From NCBI GenBank assembly GCA_015180985.1, contig CP054185.1:2727225-2791224 (forward strand): a stretch of DNA of 64,000 nt, read 5' to 3'. This document shows, piece after piece, positions 17,598 to 25,475 of the stretch (its first letter is position 1; each line of letters begins with the position of its first letter). The position numbers were made by a program, and so were the translations under genes. A model generated the notes under the pieces. The model did not search any database. It was given only the letters and a program-made list of their open reading frames with translations, and was not told the DNA's origin. The stretch comes from Flammeovirgaceae bacterium. Its GTDB lineage: Bacteria; Bacteroidota; Bacteroidia; Cytophagales; Cyclobacteriaceae.

Positions 17598-18155
17598 TAA
17601 ATGCCCCAGGCCATATTCGGGAATTTTACCCTGAATCGGCCTGAAAAACGAAAGTATCTTTTCAAAATCGGCAGCCGGATTGTCCGTAACCTTAAACGGC
17701 TCAGAAAAAATTACCTGTTTATTTCCAAAATCCAACGCCACCATAACAATCGGCACATTTGCCTGCTTTGCAATATTGTAAAATCCGGTGCGCAGCCGGT
17801 CAACCCGTTTACGGGTACCTTCGGGCGACAAGGCCAGTGCAAATTCAGTATTAGCGTTAAACAGTTTTACCACCTCTTCAACCGCATTCTGGCTCGAGGT
17901 GCGGTCAACAGGTGTACCGCCAAGCCACCGGAAGATGAACCCAAAAGGCGGCCTGAACAACTCTTTCTTACCCAGGTAGCGGGCGTGCTCAAGCCGAAGT
18001 ACACTGCGGTAAAGTACACCTATAACGAAATCCCAGTTGCTGGTATGCGGAGCCACAATAACCACGTATTTTTTTTCATTTACCGGAAAAGCACCAAGCG
18101 GTTTTGTTTGCCAACCCAACACCATTAAAATAAATTTTGCAAGCCAGCGAAACAT
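17595..18155 (-). CDS. PlsC-like lysophospholipid acyltransferase
   Basis: This 186-residue protein has the HX4D catalytic motif HTSNWD (37-42) and the substrate-binding PEGTR motif (111-115), both diagnostic of glycerol-3-phosphate/1-acylglycerol-3-phosphate acyltransferases. The N-terminal hydrophobic stretch (AKFILMVLGW) suggests peripheral membrane association. It is shorter than classical PlsC (about 240 residues) and resembles the small GPAT-fold subgroup with FRPPFGFIFRWLGG between the two motifs. Its exact acyl acceptor cannot be told. It sits 5 bp downstream of the histidine kinase stop on the same strand... the kinase ends at 18161, just upstream, so the two may be cotranscribed. 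Confidence 0.85.
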   Translation of the reverse strand: MFRWLAKFILMVLGWQTKPLGAFPVNEKKYVVIVAPHTSNWDFVIGVLYRSVLRLEHARYLGKKELFRPPFGFIFRWLGGTPVDRTSSQNAVEEVVKLFNANTEFALALSPEGTRKRVDRLRTGFYNIAKQANVPIVMVALDFGNKQVIFSEPFKVTDNPAADFEKILSFFRPIQGKIPEYGLGHL

Positions 18156-18160
18156 AGAGA

Positions 18161-20863
18161 TTACACGGCAATCATACTGAGTTTGGTATTACGCGGCAAC
18201 ACAACTTTAAACGTTGTACCTAAATCAATCTGGGAGGTAAAAGATATTTGGCCATCCAGTTTTTCAACGGCTTTCTTAACAATATAAAGTCCCAGTCCAT
18301 TGCCTTTCGAATAATGGCTGGCCCTGAAGTACATATCAAAAATTTTATCGTGGTAGGCCGCATCTATCCCATGGCCGTTATCAGTCAGTTCCAATACTAC
18401 CTTGTCGCCTTCTTCATAAACCTGTAAACTTAGTTTAGGATTTACGGGTGAGGCAAACTGAAGGGAGTTCTCAACCAGGTTTTCTAGAATAACTTTTATC
18501 AGCACCGGGTATGATGTAAAGGGGGTTGCCAGGTTAACGGTGCAGTCTATCAAAAAATGTTTGCGTGTCAATTCTTCACGGTAACTGTCGCAAACCGAAT
18601 CAAACAGTTCCCGTACTGCCACTTCTTTGTAATACAGTTCCAGGGTACCCACATCGCTGATGGATTGAAGTTTTACCAGCATTTTATCCAGGTTCATGGC
18701 TGTTTCGCGCACGCGTTCAAACAATTCAAGCGCGGCCGGATCTTTAACGGTAATCTTAGCAACCTCGGCCAAACCCAAAAAAGTGGTAAGCGGCCGCCTG
18801 AAATCGTGCGATGAGCGGTAAAAAAAGGTGTCTAACTCTTTATAGGCCTGTTTTAACTCGTTGGTACGCCTGCTCACCTCTTCTTCAAGGCCGCGGTTAA
18901 TTTCGTTAATGGTTTGGTTGGCCTCCATCAGTTCTTCCGACTGGGCCTGGATTTCTTCCTGCTTTTCGGCCAATTGCTGATTAAGTTTAGAAAGTTCACG
19001 GTTCGCCTCAGTTAGTTCTTCCGTTTGGGTTTGAATCTCCTCATGCTGCTCTTTTATTTCCAGGTGGGCCCGCTGGATAGTTTGCTTTGACTTGTAAATA
19101 TTCCAGGCCAATGCACTTATCAGTACAAAAGCAAAAATTGCAGATGCAATAACCAGCCGCTGTGTTTGAATTTGAGTTTGTTGTATTGACAATTGGTTCT
19201 CACGGATTTGCTTCTCCTGGTTTAGTAGTTTAATCTGCTGTTCTTTCTGTTCAATCTGGTAGATAGCCTGCATCTCGGCCATCTTGGCCCGGCTGCTGGT
19301 AGTATAAATACTGTCGCTCAGTACCTTTGCCTTTCGCTGGTATTCGAACGCCTTTTTATAATCGTTACGGCTACTGTAAAACTCCGCATAATTTTCATAA
19401 TTATTTTTTAGAAGCAATCGTGAGTTCGTCTCAATGGCTGCCTTGTTGGCCATGCGTAAATAGCCTTCAGCTTCGCCCAGCCGGTTAAGCCGCATTAAGG
19501 TTTTGGCAATGGCATTGTACGAAATACCCTGACTGAGTTTACTGGTTACCCGCTCTTCAATACTGATGGCCTGTTTTTGAAGAGCTAATGCTTTTTCCAG
19601 TTGCCCCATGTCTTCATATACCAGCGACAGGTTGAAAATGGTTGCCGATACACCTTCAAGGTGCCCGATAACTTCCCTGATTTGTTTTGATTTCTCCAAT
19701 TCCTGAATAGCCTCGGCATGCCGTTTCTGCAGGAGGTAAATGAGCCCGCGCACATTGTGGCAATACGAAACACCGTGCTGGTTGCCAATTGCCGCATGGA
19801 TGGACTGCGAACGATTTACATAATCTAAGGCCAAGTCATAATTACTTAATTCCTTATACACCCAGGCCAACTCGCTATAAGCCGTTGCAGTACGCAAACG
19901 CAGGTTGTGCTTTTCGGTAATTTTAAGCGTTTCGTAAAAATATCTGGCTGCCATCTCAAACTGACCAAGTTCCTCATAAATTTCACCAATGCGTTGAAGT
20001 ACTTCGGCCTGCTGGGGCGGGTATTGGTACTGCTTTAGTATCTCAAAGGCCTCAAAAGCTTCTTCAAGCGCTTCGGAGTAATTGCTTTGGCGCATGGCCA
20101 GATCGGCCAGGTTAAGATGGTACTGAATGAGTTGATAGCGATTTGCAATCCTGTTTACCAGGGTCAGGCTTTTAAGGTAGTATTCCTTTGCCTTATCATA
20201 TTGCAAAAGGTTGGCATAGGCCTTTCCGGTATATAACCAGATGCCTATTTGAACAACAGGATCAGAAACCTCATCGGTATATTGTTGGGCTAACGCCAGT
20301 GCTTCCAGCGCTTCAACATTCCGATACCGGACTACATTAGTTAAACCAATGTTTTTATACGCTGTGGCAATGGATTTTCTATCGTTTGTGGCCAGCGCCT
20401 CTTTCAGGGCCAGGTTGTAATAATGCTCGGCTGAATCAAAATTGGACAGATCGCGGTAGGCGCTTCCCATCATAGAATAATTATACAGCGTCAATTCGGT
20501 TGAATTTTCAACCTTTACCGAATCCGATAACCGATAGTACCGGAAAGCTGTTGGAAAATCGGATTTACTAACATAGCCTATGCCCACATAACAGTAACTG
20601 CGTTTAATGCCTTTAAGGTAATTTGCAGCCAATGCCTGCTTCAGGGCTTTTTCAGCAAACTCAAGGGCTAAAGAATCATCAAAATCATAAAGTTCATAGG
20701 CAATATCGCAGAGAATGTCAACCCGTTTTGCCGGGTCTCGCTCAATCGTAAGTATCGTACGAAGACTATCGGCAACAGGGGTTTGACCCAAAAGGCTGTT
20801 TGTAATGAGTAAAGCAAAAAAGCCACCCAGCCAAAACCTACTACGAAACCTCACTGCAGACAA
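18161..20863 (-). CDS. TPR-containing hybrid-less sensor histidine kinase
   Basis: This 900-residue protein starts with a signal peptide (ends LLGQ near residue 27) and a long array of TPRs (about 60-530) in the periplasm. One membrane helix follows near 565-585 (LVIASAIFAFVLISALAWNI). A cytoplasmic coiled coil with repeated EELxEAN segments leads to a HisKA domain with the phospho-acceptor in SSHDFRRP. The HATPase domain has N box ENLVEN, G1 box DNGHGID and G2 box GNGLGLYIVKK. This TPR-kinase layout is common in Bacteroidota; the TPR part probably senses a periplasmic partner. No response regulator gene is adjacent, so the partner is unknown. The ATG at 20863 gives the signal peptide. Confidence 0.9.
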   Translation of the reverse strand: MSAVRFRSRFWLGGFFALLITNSLLGQTPVADSLRTILTIERDPAKRVDILCDIAYELYDFDDSLALEFAEKALKQALAANYLKGIKRSYCYVGIGYVSKSDFPTAFRYYRLSDSVKVENSTELTLYNYSMMGSAYRDLSNFDSAEHYYNLALKEALATNDRKSIATAYKNIGLTNVVRYRNVEALEALALAQQYTDEVSDPVVQIGIWLYTGKAYANLLQYDKAKEYYLKSLTLVNRIANRYQLIQYHLNLADLAMRQSNYSEALEEAFEAFEILKQYQYPPQQAEVLQRIGEIYEELGQFEMAARYFYETLKITEKHNLRLRTATAYSELAWVYKELSNYDLALDYVNRSQSIHAAIGNQHGVSYCHNVRGLIYLLQKRHAEAIQELEKSKQIREVIGHLEGVSATIFNLSLVYEDMGQLEKALALQKQAISIEERVTSKLSQGISYNAIAKTLMRLNRLGEAEGYLRMANKAAIETNSRLLLKNNYENYAEFYSSRNDYKKAFEYQRKAKVLSDSIYTTSSRAKMAEMQAIYQIEQKEQQIKLLNQEKQIRENQLSIQQTQIQTQRLVIASAIFAFVLISALAWNIYKSKQTIQRAHLEIKEQHEEIQTQTEELTEANRELSKLNQQLAEKQEEIQAQSEELMEANQTINEINRGLEEEVSRRTNELKQAYKELDTFFYRSSHDFRRPLTTFLGLAEVAKITVKDPAALELFERVRETAMNLDKMLVKLQSISDVGTLELYYKEVAVRELFDSVCDSYREELTRKHFLIDCTVNLATPFTSYPVLIKVILENLVENSLQFASPVNPKLSLQVYEEGDKVVLELTDNGHGIDAAYHDKIFDMYFRASHYSKGNGLGLYIVKKAVEKLDGQISFTSQIDLGTTFKVVLPRNTKLSMIAV

Positions 20864-20947
20864 TTTAATGACCTCAAGCTAAGAGTTTTATACGGCTCAA
20901 TCAATAGATTTAATTTCACAGCAAAATCCTTATTAACTTTCAGCCTG

Positions 20948-21691
20948 ATGCTTGGTAAATTATCATTTGTTGGAAGCAAAGGACTTCAGCAGGAAAAACA
21001 AAAGGACTACCGCAACGTGGTGCTCATCCAGGTAGCTATTATTACCATGGGGATGCTCCTGTCGGGTCCACTGCTGGAGGATTCCCGGAGCGAGATTTCT
21101 AAATTCATTATTTCGGTTTTCTCATTTTTTGGTGCGCTTTATGCATTTTTGCTATGGGACCTGCTTCGGAATTTCACCACCAGCAACCTGCTCATCCGGG
21201 TCATCCTCTTCATCTTAATAGGCATTGTGGTATTCGGCATTCTGATTGAATTCCCCTATTATAAGCTAATAGAAATTGAAAACAGGCGGGCTGCCCTGCT
21301 GGTTATCCACGGCTTGCTCTTCCCTATTGAAATCATCGTCATTGCCTTTACGATACGGGATATATTCGGGTCAGAATTTCTAACCCCCGATAAACTTTGG
21401 GGCTCGGCCTGTGTTTACCTCATGACGGGTATTTCGTTTGGAAGTTTGTACGACCTAATCTGCATCAGCGGCTTTGGCAACCTGGGTATCGATTTGGAGC
21501 TGGGCATACCCAACTATGCCGAGTGCGTTGGCCATAGCCTGAGCCTGCTGGGCGGAATAGACTCACGTTATCCGGATGCTACCTACCTGATTAAAAACCT
21601 GGGCGTAATTGAAGGACTGTGGGGCAGTTTGTTTACCGTGCTCATTATTGGCAAATTGCTGGGCTTACCCAAACCCACTGAGAAAAGTTAA
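20948..21691 (+). CDS. Membrane protein related to two-helix ion channels, without a recognisable selectivity filter
   Basis: This 247-residue protein has about four N-terminal helices (residues 25-135), then a C-terminal pair resembling an Ion_trans_2 pore module. The first helix is SACVYLMTGISFGSLYDLI and the last is VIEGLWGSLFTVLIIGKLLG. In potassium channels the loop between them carries TxGYG; here the matching stretch reads SLSLLGGIDSRYPDAT. The flanking pattern (Y/HSL..LGxxD..YPxA..IxxLGxxEGLxGxLF) still lines up with channel proteins of the type RSLAILEAIIGQLYLAVLVARLV. Family assignment is inferred from this pattern. It precedes the prohibitin gene by 31 bp on the same strand and could be cotranscribed with it. 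Confidence 0.5.
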   Translation: MLGKLSFVGSKGLQQEKQKDYRNVVLIQVAIITMGMLLSGPLLEDSRSEISKFIISVFSFFGALYAFLLWDLLRNFTTSNLLIRVILFILIGIVVFGILIEFPYYKLIEIENRRAALLVIHGLLFPIEIIVIAFTIRDIFGSEFLTPDKLWGSACVYLMTGISFGSLYDLICISGFGNLGIDLELGIPNYAECVGHSLSLLGGIDSRYPDATYLIKNLGVIEGLWGSLFTVLIIGKLLGLPKPTEKS

Positions 21692-21722
21692 CATGCACTT
21701 AAACCAAAATTAAAATACCACT

Positions 21723-22541
21723 ATGAAAGGAAACCGTTTCTTACCCTTTATTATCCTCGGTGTAATCGCCCTGTTTGTGATAGCCGGGATATCATCAAGC
21801 TTATTTTACACCGTTCAGGCCGATGAGCGCGCTGTTATTTTTTACAAGTTTGGCAGCGGGCTGGATAAAGAAAATGTGATTCAACCCGGGTTTCATACCA
21901 AAGCCCCGTGGAACGATGTGTACATCTATACCGTAAGGGAAACAGCCACCGATGAAAACATGGATGTACTTGATAAAAATGGCTTACCCATCCATGTAGA
22001 TGTAACGGTTCGTTTCTTTCCTGTGCCTGAAAAAATCGGCTACATCCACGAAAAGTTTAACCGCGGTTATGTAAACACCCTTATTATACCCGAAGCCCGC
22101 TCGGCCGTGCGCCAGGTGATGGGTCGTTACACTGCCGAAGAAATTTACTCGACCAAACGGGCCGAAGTAGAAAACACCATCAAGTCTGAATGTGAAAACA
22201 TCCTCAGCCAGAACAATGTACACATGGCCGCCCTGCTTATCCGGTCTATCCAGTTGCCCGAACAGATTCGGGTGGCGATCCAGAACAAATTGCAACAGGA
22301 ACAGGAGGCGCTGGCCTACCAGTTCAGACTTGAAAAAGAAAAAAGCGAAGCCGAGCGTAAGCGCATCCAGGCCGAGGGTGAGGCCAGGGCCAATAACATT
22401 ATTAACAACAGCCTTACCGATAAACTGCTAAAAATGAGGGGGATAGAGGCAACTTTAGAATTGGCTAAATCGCCTAACTCAAAGGTGGTTGTTGTCGGCT
22501 CCGGCAAGGATGGTTTGCCGATGATACTGGGAAATAATTAA
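21723..22541 (+). CDS. Prohibitin-family (SPFH/band 7) membrane protein
   Basis: This 272-residue protein has an N-terminal membrane anchor (about 8-30), then an SPFH domain (VQADERAVIFYKFGSGLD, PGFHTKAPWNDVYIY). A charged coiled coil follows (QEQEALAYQFRLEKEKSEAE), ending in a hydrophobic VVVVGSGKDGLP segment. This is the prohibitin pattern rather than HflK or HflC. Prohibitins form large membrane rings that organise membrane domains and, in mitochondria, control the FtsH-type protease. The bacterial role is less clear. It is followed by the citrate synthase gene after a gap of 89 bp, so it probably ends a unit begun by the channel-like gene. Confidence 0.9.
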   Translation: MKGNRFLPFIILGVIALFVIAGISSSLFYTVQADERAVIFYKFGSGLDKENVIQPGFHTKAPWNDVYIYTVRETATDENMDVLDKNGLPIHVDVTVRFFPVPEKIGYIHEKFNRGYVNTLIIPEARSAVRQVMGRYTAEEIYSTKRAEVENTIKSECENILSQNNVHMAALLIRSIQLPEQIRVAIQNKLQQEQEALAYQFRLEKEKSEAERKRIQAEGEARANNIINNSLTDKLLKMRGIEATLELAKSPNSKVVVVGSGKDGLPMILGNN

Positions 22542-22630
22542 TTACAACAACCATATTTTTTTGAAAAAGGCAACCTGTTATCTTTAAAAGCATCAGAAAA
22601 AAATACTAAGCACCAGAAAAACAAACTGAC

Positions 22631-23917
22631 ATGGCAAAAACGGTTGAACTTATTATTGAGGGTAAATCCTACACCTTCCCTGTAGTTGAAGGCAGTGAAA
22701 AAGAACTGGCCATCGACATCAGCGACCTGCGCGACAAAACCGGGTACATAACGCTCGACATCGGGTATAAAAATACCGGTTCAACCAAAAGCGCCATTAC
22801 GTTTCTGGATGGTGAACAGGGCATATTGCACTACAGAGGGTATGCCATCGAAGAACTGGCCGAAAAATCGACTTTTCTTGAAGTTGCCTATCTGTTGATC
22901 TTCGGTGAGTTGCCTACCAAGGCTGAGTACGAAAAGTTTACAACCGACATCACCAAGCGCACGCTGGTGCATGAGGACATTAAAAAAATATTGGATGGGT
23001 TTCCGTCCACCTCCCACCCGATGGGTGTGCTTTCTTCGCTTTTCTGTGCGCAAACGGCCTTCTACCCCGAATCGCTTAACCCAAACCGGCCTCCGGATGG
23101 CGTGTACCTGAGCATCATCCGCTCGCTGGGCAAAATGCCCACCTTCGCGGCCTGGTCGTACAAAAATGCCATCGGCCACCCCGTGAATTACCCCGACAAC
23201 AAGCTGGATTACTGTGCCCGTTTTTTAAAGATGATGTTTGCATTACCCGGGCAGGACTATGAAGTTGACCCTGTTGTTGCCGATGCCCTGGATAAACTCT
23301 TCATTCTGCATGCCGACCACGAGCAGAACTGCTCCACCTCTACGGTTCGCATAGTAGGGTCATCCAAAGCAAGTATCTATTCAGCCATATCAGCAGGTAT
23401 TAATGCGCTGTGGGGCCCCTTGCATGGTGGCGCCAACCAGGAAGTGATCATTATGCTGGAAAACATCCGCAAAGACGGTGGCAACATTGATAAGTGGATC
23501 GCCAAAGCAAAAGACAAAAACGATCCGTTCCGGCTGATGGGTTTCGGCCACCGTGTGTACAAAAACTTCGACCCCCGTGCTAAAATCATCAAGAAAGCTG
23601 CCGATGACGTGTTGACAAAACTAGGCGTTAATGACCCGATATTGGACATAGCCAAGCAATTGGAAGAAATTGCATTGAAGGACCCTTATTTCGTTGAGCG
23701 CAAGCTCTACCCGAATGTTGACTTCTATTCAGGTATTATTTATCGGGCATTGGGCATTCCTGTAGACATGTTTACCGTAATGTTTGCCATGGGCAGGCTG
23801 CCCGGCTGGATTGCCCAATGGAAAGAACTGCGCGACCAGGGCGAACCAATTGGCCGGCCGCGCCAGGTGTACACCGGCAAAACCATCCGGCCGTTTGTGC
23901 CCATTGATAAACGGTGA
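22631..23917 (+). CDS. gltA: Citrate synthase
   Basis: This 428-residue enzyme condenses acetyl-CoA and oxaloacetate to citrate in the TCA cycle. The catalytic segments are present: HADHEQNCSTSTVRIVGSS with the first His, GPLHGGANQ with the second, FGHRVYKNFDPRA, and the Asp of YPNVDFYSG. The N-terminal beta-rich extension (about 45 residues) and the total length fit the hexameric, type II bacterial form. A terminator at 23942-23976 follows directly. Aconitase, the next enzyme of the cycle, is encoded 33 kb away in this window. Confidence 0.96.
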   Translation: MAKTVELIIEGKSYTFPVVEGSEKELAIDISDLRDKTGYITLDIGYKNTGSTKSAITFLDGEQGILHYRGYAIEELAEKSTFLEVAYLLIFGELPTKAEYEKFTTDITKRTLVHEDIKKILDGFPSTSHPMGVLSSLFCAQTAFYPESLNPNRPPDGVYLSIIRSLGKMPTFAAWSYKNAIGHPVNYPDNKLDYCARFLKMMFALPGQDYEVDPVVADALDKLFILHADHEQNCSTSTVRIVGSSKASIYSAISAGINALWGPLHGGANQEVIIMLENIRKDGGNIDKWIAKAKDKNDPFRLMGFGHRVYKNFDPRAKIIKKAADDVLTKLGVNDPILDIAKQLEEIALKDPYFVERKLYPNVDFYSGIIYRALGIPVDMFTVMFAMGRLPGWIAQWKELRDQGEPIGRPRQVYTGKTIRPFVPIDKR

Positions 23918-23941
23918 GCCGCGTTCGTCATTTGAATTTCT

Positions 23942-23976
23942 AAGGCTGAAGGATTACTTTCAGCCTTATTTTTTTT
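23942..23976 (+). terminator. Intrinsic terminator after citrate synthase, abutting the next start codon
   Basis: A 9-bp stem, AAGGCTGAA (23942-23950) with TTCAGCCTT (23959-23967), is followed by a T run (23969-23976) that ends one base before the ATG of the acyl-CoA-binding protein gene. Confidence 0.8.
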
Positions 23977-24240
23977 ATGGAACTCAGCGAACAATTTAAC
24001 CAGGCCGTAGGCCGCTCGAAAGAACTGACCAAACGGCCGACCAACGAGGAACTGCTTCAACTCTATGCTTTGTACAAACAAGGATCCGAGGGCGATGTCA
24101 GCGGAGAGCGACCCGGTGGCTTTGATTTTAAGGCGATTGCTAAGTACAATGCGTGGGCCGAACTCAAAGGTAAAACCCGCGAACAGGCTATGCAGGAATA
24201 CATCATCCTTGTAAAAAAACTGGAGGAAACCTATCGGTAA
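23977..24240 (+). CDS. Acyl-CoA-binding protein
   Basis: This 87-residue protein matches the four-helix ACBP fold along its whole length. It has the segments LYALYKQGSEGDV (ligand-binding Tyr and Lys), FDFKAIAKYNAWAELKG (with the Trp next to the ligand site) and AMQEYIILVKKL. ACBPs bind medium to long acyl-CoA esters with high affinity and buffer or shuttle them. Bacterial copies are patchy and common in Bacteroidota. Its start codon directly follows the U-tract of the citrate synthase terminator, so translation requires read-through or a promoter inside the hairpin. The rsmE gene starts 5 bp downstream. Confidence 0.9.
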   Translation: MELSEQFNQAVGRSKELTKRPTNEELLQLYALYKQGSEGDVSGERPGGFDFKAIAKYNAWAELKGKTREQAMQEYIILVKKLEETYR

Positions 24241-24245
24241 CGGGT

Positions 24246-24971
24246 ATGCAAACCCTGTTTTATCAGCCCGGCATTCTAACAGGAGTAACACACCTAAATC
24301 CGGAAGACTCGCGTCACTGCGTTAAAGTACTCCGAAAAAAAAGCGGAGATACGATTTATATTACCGATGGTGCCGGGTCAATTGCTGAGGCTGTTATTAA
24401 CGATGCTTCGTCCGACCGATGCATTTTTAGAATACAGCAAACAATACAGCATGCTCCCCGTGGCTATTTCTTTTGGTTGGCCGTTGCCCCCACAAAAAAC
24501 ACCGATCGGATGGAATGGCTTGTTGAAAAATGTGTTGAAATCGGGATTGACCGCATTTCGTTTATTCAAACCGTGCATTCAGAACGAACGAATGTAAATA
24601 TAGAGCGAATACAGAAAATTGCCGTCAGTGCAATGAAGCAGGCCCTTCTACCCTTTTGTCCGGTCATTGATCCGGTGCTTTCCTTTGATCAGTTTATAGG
24701 CAGCATAACCAGTGGCCAGCGGTTTATTGCAAAAGGTAATGCCGGTAACATGCACCTGATGGATAGTGCAAAAGCCGGCCAGGCGTGTACGGTTTTGATT
24801 GGCCCGGAGGGCGATTTCACCGATGATGAACTTTCGATGGCCATCCATTCCGGTTTCATCCCTGTTTCATTGGGTAATTCCCGGTTGCGTACAGAAACGG
24901 CAGGGCTGTCTGCCTGCCTCACCATCAGCTTGATAAACAGGCATTTGAACCAAAACCTTACACAGCCATGA
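24246..24971 (+). CDS. rsmE: 16S rRNA m3U1498 methyltransferase RsmE
   Basis: This 241-residue SPOUT-fold enzyme methylates N3 of U1498 in 16S rRNA. The N-terminal PUA-like part includes HLNPEDSRHCVKVLRKKSGD. The C-terminal knot has GPEGDFTDDE (about 181-190) and LGNSRLRTETA, both hallmarks of RsmE and involved in S-adenosylmethionine binding. The length is normal. It begins 5 bp after the acyl-CoA-binding protein gene and is likely cotranscribed with it. Confidence 0.94.
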   Translation: MQTLFYQPGILTGVTHLNPEDSRHCVKVLRKKSGDTIYITDGAGSIAEAVINDASSDRCIFRIQQTIQHAPRGYFFWLAVAPTKNTDRMEWLVEKCVEIGIDRISFIQTVHSERTNVNIERIQKIAVSAMKQALLPFCPVIDPVLSFDQFIGSITSGQRFIAKGNAGNMHLMDSAKAGQACTVLIGPEGDFTDDELSMAIHSGFIPVSLGNSRLRTETAGLSACLTISLINRHLNQNLTQP

Positions 24972-25024
24972 AAATGGACACACCGCCCGTGGAGGATGTC
25001 AATGTTTCTAAGTAACATTGTGGT

Positions 25025-25474
25025 ATGGAACGAAAAGCCGAAATTCAAAAAACCATCTACGACAACGCCAAGTCGCACTTTTTAGGAAATTTTCCGGACT
25101 CACTGCCAATCGAACAAGCCTATGTGCACATTGGCATGTACCTGGGTTGGATTATCGACAATGACCTGTACTCAGAATACTTTGAGGAAGAAGCCTCCAT
25201 CCAGATTTTCCGGTTTAAACGAAGAGAAATTTCATGTACAATATTAAGCGAGATATGGGACGGATACCTTGGTTATGAATTGTTTAACCGGCAGGGCAAT
25301 ATGTTTACGTACTACTACTACGGTGGCGGCCTGTATCGCAACGATTATGATGAAATCCTGGTAAAATCCTTACCCTCCATTTACCACGTTACCGATAGCT
25401 GGGAGAATTACGAAAAGATGAAAACGCGGATTGACATGCGTTTTCAGGATTGGAAAAAACTGGTGGGCAACTAA
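25025..25474 (+). CDS. DUF7832-like hypothetical protein
   Basis: This is a 149-residue protein. The segment with GNFPDSLPIEQAYVHIGMYLGWIID (residues about 18-45) resembles a family in which xDFPxDLPxxxAxxHIGxFLAWxL is conserved; I recall it under the number DUF7832, not as a known function. The rest is aromatic-rich (MFTYYYYGGGLYRNDYDE) with no signal peptide. Such proteins often appear as stand-alone or immunity-like proteins, but nothing here proves that. It converges on the TPR gene that ends at 25476, one base away. Confidence 0.65.
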   Translation: MERKAEIQKTIYDNAKSHFLGNFPDSLPIEQAYVHIGMYLGWIIDNDLYSEYFEEEASIQIFRFKRREISCTILSEIWDGYLGYELFNRQGNMFTYYYYGGGLYRNDYDEILVKSLPSIYHVTDSWENYEKMKTRIDMRFQDWKKLVGN

Positions 25475-25475
25475 G

